Assembly: GCF_009811555.1 (NCBI RefSeq)
Contig: NZ_BLIN01000005.1
Location: 3,233,501 to 3,297,500, forward strand
Source of the DNA: Streptomyces caniferus
GTDB taxonomy: Bacteria > Actinomycetota > Actinomycetes > Streptomycetales > Streptomycetaceae
Length of the DNA stretch: 64,000 bases
Reading direction: 5' to 3'
Positions 24,665-32,946 of this stretch are shown piece after piece (the first letter of the stretch is position 1; each line of letters starts with the position of its first letter). The notes below the pieces were generated by a model. That model was not told where the DNA came from. It was given only the letters and a program-made list of their open reading frames with translations, and searched no databases. The translations under genes were made by a program, and so were the position numbers.

Positions 24665-25672
24665 TTACCGAGTGGTAGTGACGACCTCTCCGGGAGCCGT
24701 GCCGGCCTGCGGCTGCGCACCGTCGGCCGGGCGGGTCCTCGCCCGGTCCCCGGCCCGGGAGTTGGCCCTCGCACGGGCCGCCCGCTGCCGGGCCGCGCGG
24801 CTCTTCGGCGCGCCCTTCCGGTCCGTGCGCTGCGGCGCCGGACGCTGCTGCGGGGCGCGGGTGCCCGACGCCCCGTCAGCCGGTGCGTCCACCGGCCGCG
24901 CGGACGGAGCCGGCTTCCCCTCGGCGGCCGCCGTGGTGGCCGCGTCCCGGTCGCCTCGGCGCCGGTCCCGCTGCAGCAGCGCCCGCTCGCACGCCGTCCA
25001 GGTCGTCGTCGTCACCATGTAGAGGCCGGCGGCCAGCGGCACCACGGCCACCGTGATCAGCGTGCCGAAGGACAGCAGCGGCATCACCTTGGCCATGGAG
25101 GCCATCCCGGGCAGCGCGGCACTGCCGCCCGCGGCCGGCTGCGGGGCCTTGGCCATGGTTGCCCGGGCCCGCCGGAAGTTCCAGGTGGCGACCGCCGCGA
25201 TCAGCACGAACAGCACGAGGTAGACCCGACCCTGCGGCCCGAAGACCCCGCCGTCCGCCAGCGCCCCGCTCCAGTGACCGCCGAGCGGCGCCCCCAGCAG
25301 CGTGTGGTCCAGGAGGCCGCCGCCCCCGGTGGAGAACAGGTGGTACATCACGAAGAAGACGGGCAGTTGCAGCAGCGTCGGCAGGCAGCCGGCCAGCGGC
25401 GAGGAACCGGTCTCGGCGTACAGCTCGGACGTCGCCTTCTGCAGCCGCTCGGGGTTGCCCTTGTGCTTGCGCTGCAGTGCGGCGAGCTGCGGGGCGAGCG
25501 CCGTACGGGCCTTCTCGCCGCGGGCCGCGGCGCGGGCGAGCGGGTGCAGCGCGGCACGGACGCCGAGGGTGCACAGAACGATGGTGGCGGCCATGGCCGC
25601 GGTGCCGAAGAGCGGGGCGATCGCCTCGGCGCCGTGCGCCAGCGCGTCGCCGAGAAAGCCGAACATGGACAT
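24665..25672 (-). CDS. YidC/Oxa1 family membrane protein insertase (paralogue)
   Basis: A 335-residue membrane insertase-like protein. Membrane helices lie near 20-45, 90-115, 145-165 and 195-220, including PLAGCLPTLLQLPVFFVMYHLF, the family signature region. The hydrophilic-groove basic loop is AARGEKARTALAPQLAALQRKHKGNPERLQ. The last ~100 residues are a charged Arg/Ala-rich cytosolic tail. ATG 25672 has GGAGG eight bases upstream. It stands apart from the rnpA-rpmH locus that carries the primary yidC in most bacteria, so it is likely a second copy. The DUF6412 gene upstream is probably co-transcribed. Confidence 0.88.
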   Translation of the reverse strand: MSMFGFLGDALAHGAEAIAPLFGTAAMAATIVLCTLGVRAALHPLARAAARGEKARTALAPQLAALQRKHKGNPERLQKATSELYAETGSSPLAGCLPTLLQLPVFFVMYHLFSTGGGGLLDHTLLGAPLGGHWSGALADGGVFGPQGRVYLVLFVLIAAVATWNFRRARATMAKAPQPAAGGSAALPGMASMAKVMPLLSFGTLITVAVVPLAAGLYMVTTTTWTACERALLQRDRRRGDRDAATTAAAEGKPAPSARPVDAPADGASGTRAPQQRPAPQRTDRKGAPKSRAARQRAARARANSRAGDRARTRPADGAQPQAGTAPGEVVTTTR

Positions 25673-25791
25673 GGGTGAGCCCTCCACGGGTCTCGTCGTG
25701 CCGGGATGTGGATTCGGCGTGACGAGCCGCGCGGACGCGGAATGCGGTGCGGTGACCGGACCGGATGCGGTGCGGTGAGCGGACCGTGCGC

Positions 25792-26097
25792 CTACGCGGC
25801 CGTCGGGAGGGGACGGCCCGGTGCTCGGGGGCGCGGGCGGCCGGCCGCGTCGGGATCACGTTGGGACAGGAAGGCCGTACGCCGCTCGCGGTCGCGCAGG
25901 GCCGTACGGATCCGGCCCGGTGGCAGCGGCCGGGCGCAGGCCGCGATCAGGAAGGCGCGGCACAGCAGCAGCAGTGCGCCGGTGGTCGCGGCGGCGGTCA
26001 GGGCGGTGGTGAGCCCGGTCTGCGTGAGCAGGAACCCGGCCAGGACGAAGAGGAGCGCCGAGGTGTACAGACGCCACATGTCGACGATGCGGTACAT
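25792..26097 (-). CDS. DUF6412 family small membrane protein
   Basis: A 101-residue protein with two hydrophobic helices (about 10-28 and 33-53, TSALLFVLAGFLLTQTGLTT and AAATTGALLLLCRAFLIAA) and a basic C-terminal half. ATG 26097 is preceded by a strong GAGGAGG. It lies 119 bases upstream of the YidC paralogue on the same strand, a pairing I recall from other Streptomyces, so the two may act together. The function is unknown. Confidence 0.8.
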   Translation of the reverse strand: MYRIVDMWRLYTSALLFVLAGFLLTQTGLTTALTAAATTGALLLLCRAFLIAACARPLPPGRIRTALRDRERRTAFLSQRDPDAAGRPRPRAPGRPLPTAA

Positions 26098-26257
26098 CCG
26101 GCGCCCTCCTCAGGTTGTCCGGTCGTCAAGACTTATCGGCTTCCGCTCAAGAGTAGCCACAGATCTGGGCAGCCGGGAGACCGGCCGATAACTTGCCCCC
26201 CTGCCGTCGGGACGGCGGCGGACCAGGGGGACCAAGGGGGAACACCTAGGAGGTGCT

Positions 26258-28156
26258 GTGCGCGACATCAGCGTTCCGGCCGTCGCGGCTCCACTGCGGA
26301 CCGGCGGTCTCGCCGACTCCGTTTTCGACACCGCCGACCACCAGCCGGATTTCGCTCAGCTCGCACGCCGCGACGCCCGAGCGTCCGGCGGCTGGCAGGA
26401 GGTGTCCGCGGCGGAATTCCGGGACGAGGTCATGGCCCTGGCCAGGGGGCTGCTGGCGGACGGGGTGCGGCCCGGCACCCGGGTCGCGCTGATGTCCCGT
26501 ACGCGCTACGAGTGGACGCTGTTCACCTATGCGCTGTGGGCGATCGGCGGACAACTCGTACCGGTCTATCCGACCGCATCGGCCGAGCAGCTGCGCTGCA
26601 TTCTGGTCGGGGCGAAGGTCACCGCGATCGTCGTCGAGAACGAGGCGCAGGCCATGACCGTGGCCGAGGCCTGCAACGAGCGGTCCACGCTGCGCCGGCT
26701 GTGGCAACTGGACCTGGACTGCGTCCGGCGCCTGACGGAGGAGGGCACCCGGCTGCCCGAGGCGGATGTGCACCGGCTGCGGCACCTGGTCTCCCCGGAC
26801 GGGGTCGCCGCCATCGTGTACACCTCGGGGACCACCGGGCGCCCGCGCGGCTGCGTGATCACCCACGCCAATCTCGCCGCCGAGTGCGACACCCTCTACG
26901 CGGGCTGGGGCGGGCTGCTGGCCGCGCCGGGCGAGCGCCCGTCGCTGCTGGCCTTCCTGCCGTTCGCGCACATCTACGGGCTGATGGTGCAGGTGGCCTG
27001 TCTGCGCGGCGGGGTGAAGCTCGCCCATCAGCCCGATGTGACGTCGGAGGAGCTGCTGCCGGCCCTCGCGTCGTTCCGTCCGACCTTCCTGTTCGCGGTG
27101 CCGTACGTCTTCGAGAAGATCTGTACCCGCGCCCGGCTGGCCGCGGAGGCGGCGGGCCGGCGGCGGACGTTCGACGCGGCGATGACGGTCGCGGTGCGCT
27201 ACGCGGAGGCGCTCGCCGAGGAGGCGCGGGGCACCGGGCGCGGGCCCGACCCGTTCCTGCGGGCCCGGCACGCGCTCTACGACCGGCTGGTGTACTCCCG
27301 TATCCGGGAGACGCTGGGCGGCCGGGTGCGGACCGCGGTCTCCGGCGGCTCACCGCTCTTCCGTGAGCTGGGGCTGCTGTTCGCCGGGATCGGTATCACC
27401 GTCTACGACGGCTACGGCCTGACGGAGACCAGCGGCGCGATCACCGTGCAGCCGCCCGGCAGGGTGCGGTTCGGGACGGTGGGCCGCCCGCTGCCGGGCA
27501 GCGCGGTGCATCTGGCGCTGGACGGCGAGGTGTGGGTGCGCGGTCCGGTGGTGTTCGCCGGGTACCTCGACGAGGGCGACACACCGGGCAGCGGGCTGTA
27601 CGACGGCTGGCTGCCGACCGGTGACCTGGGCCATCTGGACGAGGACGGCTATCTCGTCATCACCGGCCGCAAGAAGGACATCATCATCACCAGCAACGGC
27701 AAGAGCGTGGCCCCGCAGGGGCTGGAGCAGCGGCTGTGCGCCCATCCGCTGATCTCGCAGTGCGTGGTGGTCGGCGACAACCGGCCCTACGTCACCGCGC
27801 TGATCACGCTGGACCCCGAGGCGCTGGCGCACTGGCGCAAGCTGCGCGACGAGCCCGGCCCGGACAGCACCGCGCCGTCGCCGGAGGAACAGCTCCAGGC
27901 GGAGGTGCGGCGGGCGGTGGCACGGGCCAACGCGTCGGTGTCGCGGGCCGAGTCGATCCGCGCCTTCCGGGTGCTGCCGGGCGAGTTCAGCCAGGAGTCC
28001 GGGCTGATGACGCCGTCGCTCAAGCTGCGGCGGGCGGCGATCGTCCGGACGTACGCGGCGGACATCGACGCCCTGTACGCCGAGGGCAAGCGCGAGGAGC
28101 CCGGCTCCCGCCGGGACCGCCGCAGATGGGCCGCGGCAGGGCTGTACGCGCGCTGA
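26258..28156 (+). CDS. Long-chain acyl-CoA synthetase / AMP-dependent ligase (FAA1-like)
   Basis: A 632-residue adenylate-forming ligase of the long-chain type that activates fatty acids for degradation or lipid synthesis. Motifs in order: AAIVYTSGTTGRPRGCVITHANL (near 190), AFLPFAHIYG, VSGGSPL, TVYDGYGLTETSG, WLPTGDLGHLDEDGYLVITGRKKDIIITSNGKSV and the C-terminal ESGLMTPSLKLRR containing the adenylation Lys. GTG 26258 has AGGAGGT upstream. It is distinct from the smaller ligase at 6613-8382. Confidence 0.9.
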   Translation: MRDISVPAVAAPLRTGGLADSVFDTADHQPDFAQLARRDARASGGWQEVSAAEFRDEVMALARGLLADGVRPGTRVALMSRTRYEWTLFTYALWAIGGQLVPVYPTASAEQLRCILVGAKVTAIVVENEAQAMTVAEACNERSTLRRLWQLDLDCVRRLTEEGTRLPEADVHRLRHLVSPDGVAAIVYTSGTTGRPRGCVITHANLAAECDTLYAGWGGLLAAPGERPSLLAFLPFAHIYGLMVQVACLRGGVKLAHQPDVTSEELLPALASFRPTFLFAVPYVFEKICTRARLAAEAAGRRRTFDAAMTVAVRYAEALAEEARGTGRGPDPFLRARHALYDRLVYSRIRETLGGRVRTAVSGGSPLFRELGLLFAGIGITVYDGYGLTETSGAITVQPPGRVRFGTVGRPLPGSAVHLALDGEVWVRGPVVFAGYLDEGDTPGSGLYDGWLPTGDLGHLDEDGYLVITGRKKDIIITSNGKSVAPQGLEQRLCAHPLISQCVVVGDNRPYVTALITLDPEALAHWRKLRDEPGPDSTAPSPEEQLQAEVRRAVARANASVSRAESIRAFRVLPGEFSQESGLMTPSLKLRRAAIVRTYAADIDALYAEGKREEPGSRRDRRRWAAAGLYAR

Positions 28157-28369
28157 GCGCAGGACGGAAGCACGCTGGACGGGCCCGGCCGGGCATACGG
28201 AAATCCGGCGCACGTCACCCGTTCCCCCGGCCGGGCCCGCCCGCGGCACGGTAGCAGCGCCGCGGCGGGCCCGGCCGTTATTTGTCCGTGCGTGAGGACC
28301 CGGGCCCGCGGGCCCGGTGCGGCACTTAGCGTCCGGTGGGATTCCAGTAGTGACGAACCGGGAGGCCGT

Positions 28370-29017
28370 GTGCGGTCCATCCTCAGCAATTCCGCAACAT
28401 CCGGGCGGACCATCGCCACCGGACTGGTGGTAGCCGCGCTCGTGGCCACGCTCGCGGCGCTGCTGCTGCCCGTCCAGCTCTTCGGCGAGTCCGCGGCCGC
28501 GGCGACCACCACGCTCACGTACGACGACGACGGTGGCGGCACGGTCGAGACCCGCTACGGTCCGCTCACCGCGATGGACCGGGACTTCGTGCGCAAGGTC
28601 AAGCTGGCCGGGCTGTGGGAGCTGCCCTCGGGCCGGATGGCCCAGCAGCGCGGGACGACCCCCGCCGTCCGCACGGCCGGCAACCACCTCGTGGCGGGAC
28701 ATACCGAGCTGGACCGGCGGTCGAACGAGGCCGGGCAGGCGCTGGGCGTCGACCTGCCCACGGAGCCCAACGTCGCCCAGCAGGGCTGGCTCGGGCAGCT
28801 CAAGGCCGCCCAGGGAAAGGAGTTCGACGCGACGCTCGCCGAGTTGTTGCGCCGGGCCCACGGCAAGGTCTTCGGGCTGGTCGCTCTGGTCCGCGATCAG
28901 ACCAAGAACACGATGGTGCGTGCCCTGGCGGACCGCGCCAACAGCGTCGTGCTGGACCACATCACGGTCCTGGAGAAGACCGGGAACGTCGACTTCAACA
29001 CCCTGCACAGCAGCTGA
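28370..29017 (+). CDS. Exported DUF4142 domain protein
   Basis: A 215-residue exported protein. An N-terminal hydrophobic segment (about 15-38, IATGLVVAALVATLAALLLPV) acts as signal or anchor. The ferritin-like four-helix DUF4142 domain follows (about 65-210), including LTAMDRDFVRKVKLAGLWELPSG and AGNHLVAGHTELDRRSNEAG. GTG 28370 has GGGAGG upstream. It is followed 94 bases later by the DUF1996 gene in the same direction and may share its transcript. The function is unknown. Confidence 0.84.
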   Translation: MRSILSNSATSGRTIATGLVVAALVATLAALLLPVQLFGESAAAATTTLTYDDDGGGTVETRYGPLTAMDRDFVRKVKLAGLWELPSGRMAQQRGTTPAVRTAGNHLVAGHTELDRRSNEAGQALGVDLPTEPNVAQQGWLGQLKAAQGKEFDATLAELLRRAHGKVFGLVALVRDQTKNTMVRALADRANSVVLDHITVLEKTGNVDFNTLHSS

Positions 29018-29111
29018 CCGCACGCGGTTCCCGGTTGTGCGGATACGCCCCCGACCCCGGTGAACCCCACCAGGACGACACCCCTCACATCGGACGAAGC
29101 GAAGTGATCTC

Positions 29112-30620
29112 ATGAGGCAACGGCAACAGGCCCATAAACGCTCGCGTTTGACGAACAGAATGCTCATCGGCGCCACCGCCCTCCTGCTGGGCGGCGGTGG
29201 GCTCGCCGCGTACGCCACCACGGCGCTGGCGGGCAACAGCACCACCTCCGGCGCGACGTCCGGCCATCAGCACACCGCGGCGGCCGCCTTCACCATCTCC
29301 TGCCCCGATGTGGGCGAGCGGCTGCGGACCGTCCCGCGCAGCGCCCAGCTCCCGGTCTCCAAGGGACTGTCGGCCCTCGACAAGCAGGTGCACGACGCGT
29401 ACCACAAGATGATGGGCGGCAGCGGTAGCGCCGTCATGTCGCCGCTCAAGGCGCAGCGGGAGAAGACCATCAGGATGATGGTCACGGCGATCGCCAAGAA
29501 CACCAAGCGGCCGGGCTACCTGCTGAAGATGAGCGGCTGTACCACCAAGCCCGTCAACGAGGGCGCCGGGGCCGGCGGCAACGATTCCACGAAGACCGTG
29601 AAGGAGGGCTGGTACCAGGGTCAGAACCAGACCCAGAACCAGACCCAGGACCAGCAGCAGAGCCAGCAGCCGGGCCAGGACCCGAACCAGCAGGGTCAGG
29701 ACCCGAACCAGAACGGCGGCCAGCAGGGCCAGGCCGGCGGCCCCTCCCCCGACGACTTCGTCGACATCACCACCGTCCAGCCGAACGCGGACGCCCCGCC
29801 GTTCGCCGCCCCCAAGGGGGGCAACGCCTCCACCGGCACCTTCACCACCGAGTGCGGCCGCAATGAGGACGGCCACTTCAACTCCGACAACGTCATCGTG
29901 ACGCCGGGCGTCAGCAACGGCGCGCACCACACCCACGACTACGTCGGCAACAAGGCCACCGACGCCTTCGCCGACGACAACAAGCTCGCCGCCTCCGACA
30001 CCACCTGCAACAACGGCGACCAGTCCACCCACTACTGGCCGGTGCTGCGCAAGCTGGACGGGAACGCGGAGCAGAAGCCGGGCGCCGCGCAGGACGCCAA
30101 CGTCGGCACGACGCTGACCCCGGCCACGGTGACCCTGAAGTTCCGCGGCAGCCAGGTCGGCCAGGTCGAGGCCATGCCGCGCTTCATGAAGATCATCACC
30201 GGTGACGCCAAGGCGTTCACCAACGGCACCAAGAACGCCAACGCCTCCTGGAGCTGCACCGGCTTCGAGGACCGGCAGCTGAAGGACAAGTACCCGCTGT
30301 GCCCGCAGGGCTCGCAGGTCGTGCGCACCTTCGCCTTCCAAAACTGCTGGAACGGCCGGGACATCGACAGCGGCAACCACCGCGACCACGTGACGTTCTC
30401 GGACCAGAACGGCGTCTGCCCCAACGGCTTCAAGGCGATCCCGCAGCTCACCCAGCGGATCACCTACGACGTCCCGCAGGGCGACAGCTTCGCGGTGGAC
30501 AGCTTCCCCGAACAGCTGCACAAGCCGGTGACCGACCACGGTGACTTCATCAACGTGATGCCCGACCAGCTGATGAGCAAGGCGGTCGACTGCATCAACA
30601 GCGGCCGCAACTGCACCTGA
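29112..30620 (+). CDS. Secreted DUF1996 protein with Gln/Asn-rich linker
   Basis: A 502-residue secreted protein. A signal-anchor lies at about 17-40 (MLIGATALLLGGGGLAAYATTALA). Residues ~55-160 form a first helical region, ~175-215 are an Asn/Gln/Pro-rich linker (NQTQNQTQDQQQSQQPGQ) and the DUF1996 domain occupies ~215-500, with many Cys (for example SWSCTGFEDRQL, PLCPQGSQVV, FQNCWNGRDIDSGNHRDHV) and His-rich NGAHHTHDYVGN. DUF1996 is best known from secreted fungal and actinomycete proteins of unknown function. Two strong hairpins follow the stop. Confidence 0.88.
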   Translation: MRQRQQAHKRSRLTNRMLIGATALLLGGGGLAAYATTALAGNSTTSGATSGHQHTAAAAFTISCPDVGERLRTVPRSAQLPVSKGLSALDKQVHDAYHKMMGGSGSAVMSPLKAQREKTIRMMVTAIAKNTKRPGYLLKMSGCTTKPVNEGAGAGGNDSTKTVKEGWYQGQNQTQNQTQDQQQSQQPGQDPNQQGQDPNQNGGQQGQAGGPSPDDFVDITTVQPNADAPPFAAPKGGNASTGTFTTECGRNEDGHFNSDNVIVTPGVSNGAHHTHDYVGNKATDAFADDNKLAASDTTCNNGDQSTHYWPVLRKLDGNAEQKPGAAQDANVGTTLTPATVTLKFRGSQVGQVEAMPRFMKIITGDAKAFTNGTKNANASWSCTGFEDRQLKDKYPLCPQGSQVVRTFAFQNCWNGRDIDSGNHRDHVTFSDQNGVCPNGFKAIPQLTQRITYDVPQGDSFAVDSFPEQLHKPVTDHGDFINVMPDQLMSKAVDCINSGRNCT

Positions 30621-30726
30621 GGCCCGCAGCCCCTTGGGGGATCTCCCCCAAGGGGCGCACCGCGGGCCCCCGGGCCATGACAGTGCGGCGGCCCCGACCC
30701 GGATCTCCCGGGGGTCGGGGCCGCCG
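30621..30726 (+). terminator. Double hairpin terminator after the DUF1996 gene
   Basis: The first stem pairs GCCCCTTGGGGGA with TCCCCCAAGGGGC (30629-30655), with an outer GGCCCGC/GCGGGCC pair. The second pairs CGGCGGCCCCGACCC (30686-30700) perfectly with 30712-30726. Confidence 0.85.
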
Positions 30727-30818
30727 CTCTGCGCCGGGCTGCTGTCGGTGTACCGGAAGGCTCTCGCCGTACCGGCCGGCTGTCAGCTCAAGGGGCGCGG
30801 TGGTTCAACCGTCGGCTC

Positions 30819-31874
30819 TCAAAGGCCGTTGACACGGGCCTCACGGGCCACGCCCAGCGGGCGTATGGACGAGGCGACGGCCCGTGCGCGACGGCCGGCG
30901 CGTGCGCGGTAGCTGCGGACATGTGCCATCAGCCGGCGGCTGCGCAACGCCATCTCCAGCTCGAAGCGGGTGCGCGGATCGCGCAGCACCGGGCCGAAGA
31001 GCTTCTCGATCTGACGCAGGCGGTATCGCACCGTCTGGGGGTGCACATGCAACAGTTTCGCCGCCTCGGGCGCTCCGCCGCCCTCCAGCCACGCCAGCAG
31101 CGTGACTTCGAGCCGCTCGCTCTGCCGGGGCGTCAGCTCCTCCAGCGGGCCGAGCCAGCGGGAGGTCAGCGCGTCCGCCAGCGACTCGTCCTGGAGCAGC
31201 AGCAGCGCCGAGAGGTGGTCGTCGACGAACGCCGGCCGCGACTCCGGACCGACCCGGCCCGGGGCCAGCGTCAGCAGGTACCGGGCCCAACGCAGCGAGG
31301 ACGCGGTGTCGGTGGCCGGTACGACGTGTCCGACCGCGGCCGGCCGGCCCTTGAGCGCCGCCTCCAGGCGGGCCCGGGTCTGGGTGGCCGGGTCGGGGAC
31401 GAACAGGCAGGTGTACCCGTCGACGGAGCCGATGAGGGCGTGGCCGAGCGCCGCGGCGAGCTGCGCCGCCTCGGCGGGTGTGGCGAGCACGACGGCCTGG
31501 AGGGTGTCGGGGACCGGCCAGCCGGCCGCGCGGGCCAGGTCGTCCAATCCCTCCTCCGGCAGCTCTCGTTGTCCGGCGAGGACGTCGAACAGGTCCTGGC
31601 GGGCCCGGGCAACGGGCATCGGAGTCACCACGGACGGAACCGCCCTAGGTTTACTCTCCGACTCTTTTTGGTACCCAAGAACTGTCAGCAAGGCCTGTTC
31701 AAGCGCCCATTGTGCCTCTTCTACGGGAGTATCCCCGAGAAGTGCGGACAATGCGGGAAATCCGCGTTGCAACTCCGCGACCAACTTGTCGGCGAGATCC
31801 GGAAGTTCATTTCTGACTACCCGGTTCCACTCGCCTCGTGGACGCGACCAGATGCGGTTCAGGAGATCACACAT
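30819..31874 (-). CDS. PucR/CdaR-type helix-turn-helix transcriptional regulator
   Basis: A 351-residue regulator. The first ~150 residues form an unclassified sensor-like region, a GGDEF-like PucR middle domain follows and the C-terminal HTH_30 domain is clear (LLAWLEGGGAPEAAKLLHVHPQTVRYRLRQIEKLFGP). ATG 31874 (MCDLLNRIWSRPR) has GAGGT just upstream; a GTG at 31958 would add 28 residues without a good ribosome site. It is divergent from the redox module starting at 32197, so control of that module is possible but unproved. Confidence 0.85.
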   Translation of the reverse strand: MCDLLNRIWSRPRGEWNRVVRNELPDLADKLVAELQRGFPALSALLGDTPVEEAQWALEQALLTVLGYQKESESKPRAVPSVVTPMPVARARQDLFDVLAGQRELPEEGLDDLARAAGWPVPDTLQAVVLATPAEAAQLAAALGHALIGSVDGYTCLFVPDPATQTRARLEAALKGRPAAVGHVVPATDTASSLRWARYLLTLAPGRVGPESRPAFVDDHLSALLLLQDESLADALTSRWLGPLEELTPRQSERLEVTLLAWLEGGGAPEAAKLLHVHPQTVRYRLRQIEKLFGPVLRDPRTRFELEMALRSRRLMAHVRSYRARAGRRARAVASSIRPLGVAREARVNGL

Positions 31875-31958
31875 CGCTACCTCGATCCTGGCGGGGATGC
31901 GGCTGTTACTGGGGATTGGCGCCCCCCGGGCGCCTGAGTCGGCATCATCCGGAGTCAC

Positions 31959-32196
31959 CCCGCGCGACCGCGATGCCAGTGCAGGAATTTGTCACAGCGC
32001 GATAAACCTTACGAAAGCCTGAACACGTTCGGAGATGCTTTTACACATCCGGATTACGGCCCTGCGTATCCAACCGGTCACAGAATGTTTAGTGTTACCG
32101 GGGGTCACCCGAACAAAAGCCCCGGGCAAATTACGCCCCCGGGAGATTTCATCGAAATTCGCATCCCGCACCCGCGCCCTGACACCGGGAGGTCCG
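31959..32196. other. Divergent control region of the PucR gene and the redox module
   Basis: About 240 bases, locally AT-richer than the neighbours (for example 31980-32140), with no gene. Related but imperfect elements CCGGTCAC and GTGTTACCGG occur near 32080-32102 and might be regulator half-sites. Confidence 0.45.
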
Positions 32197-32946
32197 ATGT
32201 CCGCACCGCGTATGCAGAGCCGCCGCGCCACGCACCGAGCCCGGCCCTCGCCGTTCGTGCCTCGCCCCCGGCGTCCCCCGAACGAACCCGGGCCGCCGGC
32301 CGGCCGACCGGCCGGCGGCTTCGCCGGAACTGCCATGCTCCGCCCGGCACTTCCGGCCTCACTGCTGCTCTTCCTCGCCGTCGTGCTGCACTCCGGCGCG
32401 ATGGACGCCCTGCTGAGCTTCCTCGACTTCGGCGCCGGTGTGCTCGCGCTGGTCTCCCTGTCGGTCACCGTGCTGTGGGGCCTGGCCGCCACCGACCGGA
32501 TGGTGCTGAAGTCCGGTCACCGGCTGCTCGCCCAGGCCGTGCACCGCGGCACCGGCATCGCCGGCCTCGGCTTCCTCGCCCTGCACATCTGGATCAAGAT
32601 CGCCCAGGGCCACACCGATGCGACAGCCGCCGCGGTGCCCTTCACCGATGGCGCCCGCCCCGGCCTCATCGGCCTGGGCACCCTCGCCGCCTACGTGTTC
32701 ATCGCCGTCGCGGTGACCGGCGCGGTGCGCGGCGCCTTCACCGGCATCACCGCCTCCCGGTGGTGGCGGGGCCTGCACATGAGCGCGTACGCCGCCTGGG
32801 GGTTCGCCCTGGTGCACGGCCTCAGGGCGGGCCGCCCCGCGGCCGGTTACGCCCTCGTCGGCTATGCCATCTGCCTCGTCGCGGTGGCCGTACGACTCGC
32901 GCTCCGGATGCGCGACTCACGCAGGAACACAGGAGAACTCCCATGA
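32197..32946 (+). CDS. Bis-histidine membrane cytochrome / ferric-reductase-like protein
   Basis: A 249-residue membrane protein with a Pro/Arg-rich cytosolic N-terminus (1-46) and about five to six helices. Two helices carry the ferric-reductase/NOX pattern of paired histidines: His116 and His130 (VHRGTGIAGLGFLALH) and His194 and His207 (LHMSAYAAWGFALVH), spaced 14 and 13 residues apart. This is the geometry for two stacked b-type haems that carry electrons across the membrane. ATG 32197 has GGGAGGT upstream. No FAD/NAD domain is attached; the next gene, overlapping by ATGA, supplies a flavin/iron-sulfur NADH module. Confidence 0.82.
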   Translation: MSAPRMQSRRATHRARPSPFVPRPRRPPNEPGPPAGRPAGGFAGTAMLRPALPASLLLFLAVVLHSGAMDALLSFLDFGAGVLALVSLSVTVLWGLAATDRMVLKSGHRLLAQAVHRGTGIAGLGFLALHIWIKIAQGHTDATAAAVPFTDGARPGLIGLGTLAAYVFIAVAVTGAVRGAFTGITASRWWRGLHMSAYAAWGFALVHGLRAGRPAAGYALVGYAICLVAVAVRLALRMRDSRRNTGELP

